Below the pieces are notes generated by a model. It was not told the origin of the DNA. It ran no database searches and was given only the letters and a program-made list of their open reading frames with translations. Positions 33,666 to 42,352 of a DNA stretch of 64,000 bases are shown piece after piece. The DNA comes from Paracoccaceae bacterium Fryx2 (GTDB taxonomy: Bacteria; Pseudomonadota; Alphaproteobacteria; Rhodobacterales; Rhodobacteraceae): positions 1 through 64,000 of the forward strand of contig JAVSGI010000005.1 in the NCBI GenBank assembly GCA_032334235.1. Direction: 5' to 3'. The position numbers and the translations under genes were made by a program. Position 1 is the first letter of the stretch, and each line of letters begins with the position of its first letter.

Positions 33666-34087
33666 GGCTGGGCCCTCCGCACCAAGGTGGCCTCAGCGCG
33701 CTGAAATGTGTCGTGACTGACCACGCGGGTGGTGAACCCATGATCGGCAAGTGCACCCAGCGCATCGTCGAGACTGCGCACCAGTGCCCAGCCAAAGCCC
33801 TGCGCCAGCATGGCATCTCGAAACGCCTCCTGCGTGGGGCTCAGCCGCCCCTTGAGGGATTTCAGCTCCAGGAACAGTACGCGGCCATCGCAGAGCACGA
33901 TCAAATCCGCAAAACCTGCATGCACACCCATGCCCACAAGGATCGCCTGGCGCTTCGCCCCACGGGGACCTGCCTCGGTTACCTCGTTGACGCAGTGATG
34001 AATGATTGCCCCCTTTGGGAGGGCAAAGCGAAGGGCGACCACAACAGCGCGTTGCAGATCTGCCTCCGGTGTCCCGCGCCGCTTCAT
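33662..34087 (-). CDS. VRR-NUC domain nuclease, 141 aa
   Basis: Single-domain PD-(D/E)xK nuclease of the VRR-NUC type: it starts MKRRGTPEADLQRAVVVALR, with the catalytic core GVHAGFADLIVLCDGRVLFL followed by ELKSLKGRLSPTQEAFRDAM (Asp and ExK). Small VRR-NUC proteins are widespread in phages next to replication genes and probably cut branched DNA intermediates. It overlaps both neighbours by ATGA. Confidence 0.88.
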   Translation of the reverse strand: MKRRGTPEADLQRAVVVALRFALPKGAIIHHCVNEVTEAGPRGAKRQAILVGMGVHAGFADLIVLCDGRVLFLELKSLKGRLSPTQEAFRDAMLAQGFGWALVRSLDDALGALADHGFTTRVVSHDTFQRAEATLVRRAQP

Positions 34088-34362
34088 CCTCGGTCCTCCC
34101 CGTCGCGAGACCTGCGATCGTCACGTCCGGGTGATTTAGCGTCTATGATGACCAGTAAGATGCGCGCATCCTCGCATTCCTCTGGCGTCTCGCCGTGCTG
34201 GACCAGAACCTTGCAGGCCATGCGCAGCAGGTGATCGGAATGATGAGCCACATCGGCCACAACTATCCGCGCCTCACGGCGGCGGTCGTCGATCCAGTCC
34301 TGGCGGGCCGCGTCACGCTCACCGCGCTGGTTGTGCTTGCGGAAGGGCAGCGAGATGCTCAT
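34084..34362 (-). CDS. Hypothetical phage protein, 92 aa
   Basis: A charged helical protein: MSISLPFRKHNQRGERDAAR, then ADVAHHSDHLLRMACKVLVQ, then a basic tail RDDRRSRDGEDRG. No domain is recognised. It is coupled by overlaps to the excisionase-like gene upstream and the VRR-NUC gene downstream, the early operon. Confidence 0.55.
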   Translation of the reverse strand: MSISLPFRKHNQRGERDAARQDWIDDRRREARIVVADVAHHSDHLLRMACKVLVQHGETPEECEDARILLVIIDAKSPGRDDRRSRDGEDRG

Positions 34363-34610
34363 CGACGGCTCCTCCGTTGACGGGGCGCGCGGCTTTGCTC
34401 ACGGTTCAGCAGCCACTGCTCGACGCTGCTGCGGCGATAGAAGACCTTGCGCCCAATGCGCATGCAGGGCGGTCCCTCGCGCCTGGCCTCCCAGCGCGAC
34501 AGCGTGTCGGGCTTCAGCATAAGGTCTTCGGCCAGATGCTCGCGGCTGATCCAGTCCGAGAGCAGGCTCAAAGGCTCGGTGGTCGGTTCAAGTGTCATCG
34601 TCTCTGACAT
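34359..34610 (-). CDS. AlpA/excisionase-like helix-turn-helix protein, 83 aa
   Basis: The pattern WISREHLAEDLMLKPDTLSR followed by GPPCMRIGRKVFYRRSSVEQ is the MerR-superfamily helix-turn-helix of AlpA/Xis proteins, in which the second segment is the wing and helix. It would control integrase direction or early transcription. First gene of the leftward early operon; a 328-base control region with repeats lies upstream. Confidence 0.75.
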   Translation of the reverse strand: MSETMTLEPTTEPLSLLSDWISREHLAEDLMLKPDTLSRWEARREGPPCMRIGRKVFYRRSSVEQWLLNREQSRAPRQRRSRR

Positions 34611-34938
34611 GGGTGATCTCCTCGGTTCGCGCCCGAGACAGTCGGGCTGGGGAGATCACAGCAGAGGCCGAGGGGTGGAAACGAGGCGGAAGGTGGAATT
34701 GGGGCCGCAGACAAATTCCACCCCATATTTTATTGGGTATTTTTAGTTTTGTGCGCGCCAGCCGTTCGGTTTTGAAGGCAGATTCCGGAATTTTCCGGGG
34801 TAATTCCACCCCCACAGAATGGACACTTCAGCGCTGCTCCATGAATGGCTGCTTTGGTTCAGCGTTCAGCGGGGCGCACGGGATGGGCTGGGTGCGGAAC
34901 GGCATGGGAACGCGTTCCACTCGGACGAGACCGCGTTT
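34611..34938. promoter_or_regulatory. Early control region upstream of the excisionase gene
   Basis: No gene is seen. It contains the inverted pair GGTGGAATT (34692-34700) and AATTCCACC (34714-34722), another AATTCCACC at 34802-34810, and an A/T-rich stretch (34722-34750) that could be the promoter. It also holds the downstream end of the WYL gene's transcript. Confidence 0.5.
34692..34722. repeat. Inverted repeat GGTGGAATT / AATTCCACC, copy 1
   Basis: Nine-base arms separated by 13 bases. The left part of the block (GGCGGAAGGTGGAATTGGGG) recurs upstream of the integrase at 38127-38146. Likely an operator for a phage regulator. Confidence 0.55.
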
Positions 34939-35961
34939 TTATGGAAATGAGGGGAAATCACTGCGCCGGTGTTCAGAAACCAGCTCGCGCAATTCATCCG
35001 GAGCGACGACTTCAACCGTGTCGCCCCATTTGTAAAGATGCCAGGCCATCTCCAACCAACCGCCCGCCTCAAAGCTGACGATCAGACCGCCATCTTGGTC
35101 ATCCTGCAGTATCTGATTGGGATGAAACACATAGTCCCGCGCGAAGGGTGCCGCACGTTTGTTAAAGCGCCAAATCACGGTGCCAAATTCGGTTTCTGAA
35201 TCAAACGACCCAAATGTTCGCGCGGCATGTGCATGGAGGTCAAATTCCTGATCCCGTGCAAAGCTCTCGTTCAGGCGTCGGGCCTTGAGGATACGATCAA
35301 TCTGCAAATGCCTGGTGCGTTTGTCCGCATCGGGCACGCGGCAAACGAGATAACAGCGCAGACCGAACAGAACCCCGTATGGCTCAACAGTGCGCATGCA
35401 GGGGGCATCATCCCGCTCACCCAGATAGGTGATTTCCAGCTTGAACGGTCCCTTGAGGGCCAGATCGATCACCTCGAGAATTTCGGGATCATAGGAGGTA
35501 TGAGGGCTGGGGCGACAGGTATGTCCCCGAGCTTGCAGCGTGGCCTCCGCGTCCACCTCAGCGCGCAGGACCTCGCCCACGGGATGAAGCGATATCACGC
35601 GATTGCGTAAAGTTTTCAGTGCTCTCGCTTCGGTTGCGGCCCCTTCCCGCAGAGCCCGGCGTATACCCATCTCCAGCGCGGAGAGTTCGTCATCCTGGAT
35701 GCCCTGCAATCGCAATTGGCGCGTATCCCCTGCAAATGACCACCATTTCCGGCGGTCGGTCAAATCGATGCGCACGTTCACCGCCGGGAAGACAGTCTCC
35801 AGCGCACGTGCCATGCGCTGCGCGCTGCGGTGGTTTACATTGAAGGTGGCCTGAATATCCAAGAGGCTGACGCCCTTTGGGCGCAGGGCTGCCATGTCGG
35901 CGAGCTTCATCAACTCCAGCGTTTTTGAAAAGGGAACATAGGTCATGAATGGGGGTGCCAT
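34939..35961 (-). CDS. WYL-domain transcriptional regulator, 340 aa
   Basis: The N-terminal winged helix (ALRPKGVSLLDIQATFNVNH, then AQRMARALETVFP) is followed by a WYL domain (FKLEITYLGERDDAPCMRTV, then EPYGVLFGLRCYLVCRVPDA) and a C-terminal WCX-like extension (FEAGGWLEMAWHLYKWGDTV). WYL regulators sense nucleic acids or nucleotides and often repress phage or defence loci. An ATG at 35946 (MTYVPFSKT) is a good alternative start. It is the best candidate for the prophage repressor or a defence regulator, since no classic CI-like gene is visible. Confidence 0.85.
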   Translation of the reverse strand: MAPPFMTYVPFSKTLELMKLADMAALRPKGVSLLDIQATFNVNHRSAQRMARALETVFPAVNVRIDLTDRRKWWSFAGDTRQLRLQGIQDDELSALEMGIRRALREGAATEARALKTLRNRVISLHPVGEVLRAEVDAEATLQARGHTCRPSPHTSYDPEILEVIDLALKGPFKLEITYLGERDDAPCMRTVEPYGVLFGLRCYLVCRVPDADKRTRHLQIDRILKARRLNESFARDQEFDLHAHAARTFGSFDSETEFGTVIWRFNKRAAPFARDYVFHPNQILQDDQDGGLIVSFEAGGWLEMAWHLYKWGDTVEVVAPDELRELVSEHRRSDFPSFP

Positions 35962-36175
35962 AGTTTTACGCCCTCACTAGTGCATTTGGTGCAGGTTTCC
36001 GCAAGCTGTCAGAACCGGCTGGAGCGATTCTTGCGCTCCCTTGGTACATAGATTTCGCAAATCATCCCCGCGCGCTGTCAGCGCGCGATCGGGAACACAT
36101 TGCCCGGGCGCAGCGTGGGCAATGGCGAAGTATGTGCGGCTGGCTGAATGGTGGCGGAAACAAAGGAGAATGATT

Positions 36176-36772
36176 ATGACAGCCTCACCAAGTGCGTTCT
36201 TTTCGATCATGGAATTGGCAATCCGCTGGGAATGCCCTGTGCACAGGGTGGTGGATGCTGCCATCCTTGGGCAGCTGCGCGTTATTGTCGGTATTTCGCC
36301 GGTCAATTGCGGGCATCACCGGATCGGGGGGCTCGTCCAGGTCAATGTCGCGGATATGATGCCCATGTTTCGTCGGATCGGTCCCAGCGAAGACGCAGCC
36401 ACGCTGCGCCGTCTTGCCCCGTATGAGGGAGGAGATTGGATATTCATTACCGATCCGGCTGAAGGGATTGTTATCCGCAGCGCTGATCTGCTGGTGCCGG
36501 GACAGGATGTTCAGCGCTATGAAGATGAACACGACATTTTGCGCAGAAGCGCCCACTCGGCTGGGGCAACGCCGCGGTATGATTGGGATGCCATGTACGC
36601 GTGGCTCTTCAAACGCATCAATGATGAAGGGGTGCCAGAAACTCAGGCGGCCTTGGTGGGGGATGTGCAGGACTGGTTCATCCGCAACTCGAAGTCCGGC
36701 AAGGTTCCGGAGGACAGCACGATTCGAAAGCGCATCCTGCTGATCTGGCGGCTCTTGCGCGGGGGGAAGTAA
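36176..36772 (+). CDS. Hypothetical protein near the integrase, 198 aa
   Basis: The ATG at 36176 (MTASPSAFFSIMELAIRWEC) has AAGGAG seven bases upstream. The N-terminal half resembles a DNA-binding segment (CPVHRVVDAAILGQLRVIV); the C-terminal half has YDWDAMYAWLFKRINDEGVP and STIRKRILLIWRLLRGG, a helical ending shared by alphaproteobacterial proteins that contain such a region after a regulator-like part. Divergent from the WYL gene and convergent with the integrase. Function unknown. Confidence 0.6.
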   Translation: MTASPSAFFSIMELAIRWECPVHRVVDAAILGQLRVIVGISPVNCGHHRIGGLVQVNVADMMPMFRRIGPSEDAATLRRLAPYEGGDWIFITDPAEGIVIRSADLLVPGQDVQRYEDEHDILRRSAHSAGATPRYDWDAMYAWLFKRINDEGVPETQAALVGDVQDWFIRNSKSGKVPEDSTIRKRILLIWRLLRGGK

Positions 36773-36782
36773 CGCCCAGCGC

Positions 36783-38063
36783 TTAGGCTGAGCGATTGTC
36801 CTTGTCGGCATCATGGACAAGCTGGGGGCGTGGCCGGAAAATGCTGGCCACGCTGTCCACGCCTGCACGCAGTGGCGATTCCATCAAATGGGCATAACGC
36901 TGTGTTGTTTGCATCTGGCTGTGGCCAAGCAGCCGCCCGATGACTTCGAGTGAGGCGCCACCGCTGACCAGAAGCGACGCGAAGGTGTGGCGCAGATCGT
37001 GGATGCGCACATCTGGCAGATCGGCCTCCTGCCGGATTTTGAGCCAGAAGCGGCGGACTTCCCGCACGGGCTTACCGATGGCATCGCCGGGAAAGAGCCA
37101 TACATTTTCTTTCGGTACCACCAGCTTGCGCTGGCGCACGATGGCCACCACGTCTTGCGATATCGGCACACGGTGGATCTTGCGCTGCTTGGTGGTCGAT
37201 GCGGGTTTTGACCAGATGGCGTAGTCGAGGTTGAACTGTTCAAACCGCGCCGTGCGCACCTCGCCGACGCGCGCGCCGGTCAGCATACACAGGCGCATGA
37301 TTGAAGCGCCCCGCTGATCCGCCGCTTTGTCGAGTGCTGCGGCAAGCCGGACCAACTCCTCGGGGCTCAGGAAGCGCTCGCGGGCATGCTCAAGCCGCCG
37401 GTGAAAGCCCTGCGCGGGGTTGTCTGCGCGCCACTCCCATTCCACGGCCAATGTGAACATCTTGCGCAGCACCTCGCCCACGCGGTTGGCGCGTACTGGC
37501 GTTGGCTTGTGGCCCTGAAGCTTGCGCGCGCGGTTGTTGGGCTTTAGCTTGCAGGGGCGCGGTCGGCCCTCGGCCACAAAATCCAAAAACTTCGCAACAT
37601 CAGATTTGGTGATGTCGGTGACCAGCCGGTCACCCCATGCAGGCTCAAGCATCTGCCGGAGCATTGATGTCTGATCACCCGCGTTGACCTGTGCCAGTTT
37701 GGGCAGGTGTTCGCGGATGTAACGGTCGATCATGTCGGTGATGTGTGGCGCTTCGCGCAGCTCTTCCTTGGCCGCCAGCGGATCCTGACCTTCGTCGATC
37801 ATGCGGCGCAGGTCTTTGGCACGTTCGCGCGCGGCCGTCACACTCCACTCTGGCCAGCGGCCAATGGTCATGCGCCGCTGGCGCCCGGCGTAACGGTAAT
37901 CCAGCGTGAACGTCCGCATGCCGGACGTCTGCACCTTTGCCGCAAGACCAAGAATTTCTGTGTCAAAAATCTGGTAGCTGTTGCCCTCGATTGGCTCTGC
38001 CTCACGCAGAGCTTTCTCATTCAGTTTCAATCGTTTGACCATCAAATTGGCCTCCTTTCCCAA
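36783..38063 (-). CDS. int: Tyrosine recombinase (phage integrase), 426 aa
   Basis: N-terminal DUF4102-like DNA-binding arm (VQTSGMRTFTLDYRYAGRQR, MTIGRWPEWSVTAARERAK), core-binding region, and catalytic domain with TGARVGEVRTARFEQF (first Arg), KIHRVPIS (Lys), RIHDLRHTFASLLVSGG (HxxR), LLGHSQMQTTQRYAHL (His and the nucleophilic Tyr). An ATG at 38042 (MVKRLKLNEKAL) is an alternative start. It lies at the right end of the prophage, about 300 bases (ignoring the IS insertions) from the tRNA-derived attachment repeat. Confidence 0.93.
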   Translation of the reverse strand: MGKEANLMVKRLKLNEKALREAEPIEGNSYQIFDTEILGLAAKVQTSGMRTFTLDYRYAGRQRRMTIGRWPEWSVTAARERAKDLRRMIDEGQDPLAAKEELREAPHITDMIDRYIREHLPKLAQVNAGDQTSMLRQMLEPAWGDRLVTDITKSDVAKFLDFVAEGRPRPCKLKPNNRARKLQGHKPTPVRANRVGEVLRKMFTLAVEWEWRADNPAQGFHRRLEHARERFLSPEELVRLAAALDKAADQRGASIMRLCMLTGARVGEVRTARFEQFNLDYAIWSKPASTTKQRKIHRVPISQDVVAIVRQRKLVVPKENVWLFPGDAIGKPVREVRRFWLKIRQEADLPDVRIHDLRHTFASLLVSGGASLEVIGRLLGHSQMQTTQRYAHLMESPLRAGVDSVASIFRPRPQLVHDADKDNRSA

Positions 38064-38133
38064 TAGACACAGGCGTAGATCGGCACCTCTATCAAGTCAG
38101 AACATGGGGCAGGGGGCGGAAAACAGGCGGAAG

Positions 38134-38164
38134 GTGGAATTGGGGCCTAGCTTGAATTCCACCC
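38134..38164. repeat. Inverted repeat GGTGGAATT / AATTCCACC, copy 2
   Basis: Arms at 38134-38142 and 38156-38164, just upstream of the integrase start. The same sequence, with flanking GGCGGAA and GGGGCC, occurs upstream of the excisionase gene, suggesting one regulator acts on both promoters. Confidence 0.55.
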
Positions 38165-38432
38165 AATGATGCCAATGGGTTAGGATTGGCACCCAGCGCA
38201 GGCTGGGAGAGAATCGCGGAAACATTGGGAATAATCCGGACTTCGTTAAAGGGGCGGCACGCGCCCCAACGATTTATCTTATTGGACGGCGATTTTGGCC
38301 CTACTTTCGCCTCTGGTCCTGACTCCAGCATCACACATGAAATACGCACGTCGCTTGGTTCTGCGATGGTTGAGCGGCATAATCACTTCCTGCTTGTCTT
38401 ATGAAGGTCCCAGCTTTTGTGCGAAACAAGAG

Positions 38433-38541
38433 CCACAGACAAGCATTTTGAAATGCTTGTCTGTGGTGGTGGTTGGATCGTTTAGAGCTTGGTCTTTGAG
38501 GACCGTATCAGAGTAAGATCAACCACCACCTTCGCCACAGG
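38433..38541 (+). ncRNA. Candidate bridge RNA of the IS110-type element
   Basis: Two adjacent structured inverted repeats: a perfect 16-base arm hairpin at 38433-38466 (CCACAGACAAGCATTT and its complement) and GGTGGTGGTTGGATC (38465-38479) pairing with GATCAACCACCACC (38517-38530), extended by CTGTGG/CCACAG. IS110-group elements encode their guide RNA in this 5' non-coding part. The ends of any RNA are not known. Confidence 0.5.
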
Positions 38542-39610
38542 CCTGAACGGATACAGAGCGGCACGAAGCCCTCTAGGACAAGCATAGGATATGACGAAGA
38601 TGCCCGATGATACCATTGGTATAGATATTTCCAAAGCCACTTTAGACATTCACCGGCTGAGCGACGGGAAGATGATGTCGTTTAGCAATTGCCCTGCAGG
38701 ATTTAAGGCGCTTTCCAAGTTCTGCGCACAGACGACGGTAACACGCGTTGTTTATGAAGCAACAGGCGCTTACCACGGTGGGCTGGAGCGCGCCTTGGGT
38801 GCGCATTTACCATTGGTAAAGGTGAACCCTTTGCAGGCGCGCCGATTTGCGCAAGCACAAGGTGTACGCGCAAAAACCGACGCCGTTGATGCAAAAATGC
38901 TGGCCGCCATGGGGAATGCTTTTGCATTACAACCAGATGAGCCAGCCACAAAAATACAACATGACCTTAAGGAGTTACGCTCATTCAGATCGGGATTGAT
39001 CAAGGATAGAACGGGCATCATGAGTCGTCTGAAAACCCAAACCCTGCCCATCACTTGCCGTCAAAGTAAAACCCGCTTGGCTCAAGTTGATAAGAACATC
39101 GCTGAAATTAATGCTGAGATTGACCGTCTGATAAATTCCAATGACACGCTGGCGAACTCAATGAAAATTCTCCGCTCAATTCCTGGCATTGGTGCGGTCT
39201 GTGCTTCAACCATTCTCATAGAGATGCCTGAAATCGGGAGTATGGACCGAAAGCAGGTGGCTTGTTTAACTGGAGTAGCGCCGATGACACGGCAATCTGG
39301 ACAATGGCGAGGGAAATCATTCATTCAGGGTGGTCGCAAAGTAGTGAGGGACGCCCTCTACATGCCAGCCTTGGTCGCGATGAGATTCAACCCTGACCTC
39401 AAGGCAAAATATCAAGCCATGATTAAAGCTGTTGATGAGCGACAACCATCTTGGCCGGTGCCGACAACCACCTTGGCCGGTGGGGCTGGACGGAAGACGG
39501 GCATGCCCGTCTGGAGGGCAGCCCCACCGGCCTGATTGATTTTGGGAATAGGTGCAGGTCGCTGCGGGTTGGTAAACTGGGGTCTTCTGCCTTCAAACGG
39601 AGGACCTGGA

Positions 39611-41119
39611 TTGGCCTACAAACCCATCACCGACCAGCAATTGAGAGTATACATGACCGACCTCCAAAATCACAGTCAGCGCACCGCGGCTGCCCGCGCC
39701 GGGTTCAGCGAACGGACCGCCAGACGCTTCGATGCCGACCCGACACCGCCTTCGCATCGTAAGATCATTCATGGGCGCACGGTGGCCGATCCCCTTGAAG
39801 ACTATTGGGAGACCGATCTTCTTCCTCTGCTTGAGAAGGACAGCGCGTTGCAGTCCGTCACCCTGTTGCGCCACCTTCAAAGCGCGCATCCAATGGCGTT
39901 CCCCGATGATCGTATTCGGCGCACCCTGGAGCGGCGGGTGCGCCAGTGGCGGGCGCTGAGCGGCCCCGAGCGCGACATCATCTTCCGCCAGACGCCGGAG
40001 CCGGGATATATGGGCCAATCCGACTTCACCCATGCTGACGAGCTGGGCGTGACGATCGCAGGGCAGCCGTTCCCGCACCTGCTTTATCACTTCGTCATGG
40101 TCTACAGCCGCTGGGAACATGTCGGCGTGGTTCTTGGCGGCGAAAGCTTCACGGCCTTGGCCGAGAACCTGCAGCAGGCCCTTTGGTCGCTTGGCGGCGT
40201 GCCGCAAAACCACCGCACCGACAGCCTCTCAGCCGCTTTCCGTAATCTGACTGTCGATCAACGCGAAGATATGACGCAGCGCTATGATGCCTTCGTCAGT
40301 CATTACGGCATGGATGCCAGCCGCAACAACCGTGGTGAGGCCCACGAGAACGGGGCGGTGGAATCCCAGAACCGGCACCTCAAGTCCGCAATCAATCAGG
40401 CGTTGATCCTGCGCGGCAGCCGCGACTTCGCATGCGTCAAAGACTACCGGCGCTTTGTCGACATGCTGGTTGCCAGGCGCAACAAGCAACGGGTGGCTGC
40501 CGTTCAGGCAGAAAGGACGCATTTGAAGCCCTTGCCGCAACGGCGGACGACAGACTTCACTGAGATTGTGGCGCCGGTCACCCGGACGGGTGGGTTCCTG
40601 ATCAAGAGCATCTTCTACAGCGCCCCATCGCAGTTGATCGGGCAACGTTTGCGGGTTCACCTCTACGATGACCGCATTGAGGCGTTTCTGGGCGGCACCC
40701 TCGTCGTGACCCATCCCCGGGCCCGTGGACGCAACGATGGCCATCGCGTCCACGTCATCAACTACCACCATGTCATCCACGCCCTGAAGCGCAAACCGCA
40801 AGCCCTGTGGAGTTCGATCTACCGCGACAGCCTGTTCCCCCGGACTGAATACGCCGAGGCATGGAAGGTATTGCAGCGGGACCTGCCAAGGCGGGACGCC
40901 TGCCGCCGGATGGTCGATCTGCTGTTCATTGCACATGTTCAAGCCTGTGAGGCGGAACTGGCGCATCTGCTGGCAGCAGACCTCGACGCAGGTCGGGTGC
41001 CGGAGCCCAAGGCCCTGGTGTTGCTGCTGGCTCCAAAGGCCACAGCATTGCCAAGGGACGTTGCTGTCGCTCACCCCTCGCTGGACAGCTTCGATGCTCT
41101 CTTGGGGGCAAGCGCATGA
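39611..41119 (+). CDS. istA: IS21-family transposase IstA, 502 aa
   Basis: The TTG at 39611 (LAYKPITDQQLRVYMTDLQN) follows GGAGGA; the longer frame to 39536 lacks a ribosome site. Helix-turn-helix (TAAARAGFSERTARRFDADP), then a DDE integrase domain with GQSDFTHADELGVTIAG (first Asp), NHRTDSLSAAF (second Asp) and HENGAVESQNRHLKSAI (Glu), then a C-terminal beta domain. It cuts and joins the element ends with IstB. Overlaps istB by ATGA. Confidence 0.92.
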   Translation: MAYKPITDQQLRVYMTDLQNHSQRTAAARAGFSERTARRFDADPTPPSHRKIIHGRTVADPLEDYWETDLLPLLEKDSALQSVTLLRHLQSAHPMAFPDDRIRRTLERRVRQWRALSGPERDIIFRQTPEPGYMGQSDFTHADELGVTIAGQPFPHLLYHFVMVYSRWEHVGVVLGGESFTALAENLQQALWSLGGVPQNHRTDSLSAAFRNLTVDQREDMTQRYDAFVSHYGMDASRNNRGEAHENGAVESQNRHLKSAINQALILRGSRDFACVKDYRRFVDMLVARRNKQRVAAVQAERTHLKPLPQRRTTDFTEIVAPVTRTGGFLIKSIFYSAPSQLIGQRLRVHLYDDRIEAFLGGTLVVTHPRARGRNDGHRVHVINYHHVIHALKRKPQALWSSIYRDSLFPRTEYAEAWKVLQRDLPRRDACRRMVDLLFIAHVQACEAELAHLLAADLDAGRVPEPKALVLLLAPKATALPRDVAVAHPSLDSFDALLGASA

Positions 41120-41931
41120 CCGCCCGCGAGATCGACATCCACACGCTGCCCAGCATGCTGACCGCGCTGCGGCTGCCCAGCTTCCACAAACTCTGGGCCG
41201 AGATTGCCACCCGCGCCGACACCGAAGGCTGGCCAGCCGCCCGTTTCCTTGCCGTTCTGGCGGAATATGAACTGGCCGAGCGGGACATGCGCCGCATCAG
41301 GCGGCATCTGAACGAGGCACAACTACCGGCAGGCAAAACACTGGCAACCTTCGACTTCAAGGCCCTGCCAACCTTGCCGCGCCCCCGCATCGAGGCCCTG
41401 GCGGCAGGCGATTGGCTGGACGGCGGCGGCAACCTGATCGCAATCGGCAACTCAGGCACCGGCAAGACCCACATCCTGTGCGCTATTGGTCATGCCTTGA
41501 TCGAAGCAGGACATCGCGTCTTCTACACCCGGACCAGCGATCTCGTGCAGAGGCTTCAGGCCGCGCGACGCGACCTCGTTCTCGAGGCGGCCTTGGCCAA
41601 ACTCGACAAGTTCGACCTGATCATCCTCGACGACATCACCTATGCCCACAAGGATCAGGCTGAAACCGGCGTCCTCTTCGAACTGATCGCTCGGCGCTAT
41701 GAATATCGCAGCATCGCCATCGCGGCCAACCAACCGTTCAGCGGCTGGGATCAGATCTTCCCCGACAAAGCCATGACTGTCGCCGCCATCGACCGCCTCG
41801 TCCATCACGCCAGCATTCTTGAGATGAACGCCGAAAGCTTCCGTCAGCGCGCCGCCGCCTCAAACAAAAGGGCACAGGCCGAAGCCCCAGCGACAACCAT
41901 CACCGACAACCAAAACGAAGGAGAAACCTAA
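41116..41931 (+). CDS. istB: IS21 helper ATPase IstB, 271 aa
   Basis: DnaA/DnaC-like AAA+ ATPase: GNSGTGKTHILCAIGHALIE (Walker A, near residue 115), DLIILDDITYAHKDQAETGV (Walker B) and AIAANQPFSGWDQIF. It remodels target DNA for IstA. Intact and co-translated with istA. Confidence 0.93.
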   Translation: MTAREIDIHTLPSMLTALRLPSFHKLWAEIATRADTEGWPAARFLAVLAEYELAERDMRRIRRHLNEAQLPAGKTLATFDFKALPTLPRPRIEALAAGDWLDGGGNLIAIGNSGTGKTHILCAIGHALIEAGHRVFYTRTSDLVQRLQAARRDLVLEAALAKLDKFDLIILDDITYAHKDQAETGVLFELIARRYEYRSIAIAANQPFSGWDQIFPDKAMTVAAIDRLVHHASILEMNAESFRQRAAASNKRAQAEAPATTITDNQNEGET

Positions 41932-42304
41932 CCAGAAACATTGAACGACACGCCAACCTCAGCGGCCTGAAACCCGGCCAAGATGGTTGTCGCGCGCTGA
42001 CAAGGTGGTTGACGTTCTACAAGCTGGAAAGCCACCAAAAGTCGCCCTTACTGCGCTCATGCGAAAGCTGATTGAACTCGCCAACGCCCTCATCAAAGCA
42101 AACCGAAATTGGGTGATTAAAGAGGCTTGATCAAGACGGATACTCTGGTCAACGTCTGGTCAACCCGTGAACACAATTTTGGGCACATTGAGAGCCATCT
42201 CAACCCTTCGAAATCCGATCAAAAACGGCGAACACGTTTGTGCTTTCAAAGGCTTGTCCCGTAAGTGCTTGAAATTAAGAGGTTCCTGTATTTCAATGGG
42301 TTGT

Positions 42305-42352
42305 GGCTCATAACCTGAAGGTCACAGGTTCAAATCCTGTCCCCGCAACCAA
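42305..42352 (+). other. Attachment site: 3' part of a CAU-anticodon tRNA (prophage/island junction)
   Basis: The bases from GGCTCATAACC through the T-arm (ACAGG-TTCAAAT-CCTGT) to CCCCGCAACCA form the anticodon loop-to-CCA part of a methionine-type tRNA, the acceptor end resembling initiator tRNA. The 5' half (acceptor strand and D-arm) is absent, and the anticodon stem is not complementary on its left side, so this is not a functional gene but an att repeat. The last 14 bases (GTCCCCGCAACCAA, 42339-42352) recur at 63386-63399. Confidence 0.8.

Larger units (their letters stand above)
39432..42020 (+). mobile_element. IS21-family element, copy A
   Basis: Carries istA-istB. Ends: TTGATGAGCGACAACCA on the left and, as complement, TGTAGAACGTCAACCA on the right. 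The target duplication is AAGCTG (39426-39431 and 42021-42026). Near the left end a GC-rich hairpin (GGCCGGTGGGGCTG with its complement, about 39475-39532) precedes istA and may damp read-in from outside. Copy B at 42801-45387 is a diverged relative. Confidence 0.85.
38591..42130 (+). pseudogene. IS110-family transposase, interrupted by IS21
   Basis: The first part (38591-39431) holds the DEDD domain: MTKMPDDTIGIDISKATLDI, VVYEATGAYHGGLERALGAH, KTDAVDAKMLAAMG, and the start of the transposase_20 domain (SIPGIGAVCASTILIEMPEI). After the IS21 copy the frame resumes as AGKPPKVALTALMRKLIELANAL and ends at 42130. Removing the IS and one copy of the six-base duplication AAGCTG restores a 314-codon gene with no other defect, so the disruption is a clean single insertion. 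Confidence 0.9.
38433..42300 (+). mobile_element. IS110-family element split by an IS21 element
   Basis: The 5' non-coding structured region, the transposase gene (38591-39431 plus 42021-42130) and about 170 bases of non-coding right end. The IS21 copy at 39432-42020 interrupts the transposase. Ends are approximate because IS110-group elements have no clear terminal repeats. It lies between the integrase and the attachment repeat of the prophage. Confidence 0.6.

Noticed and set aside
42301-42352. A complete methionine tRNA gene
   Set aside because: Only the anticodon loop to CCA half is present; the bases to the left do not form the acceptor strand, D-arm or the 5' side of the anticodon stem.
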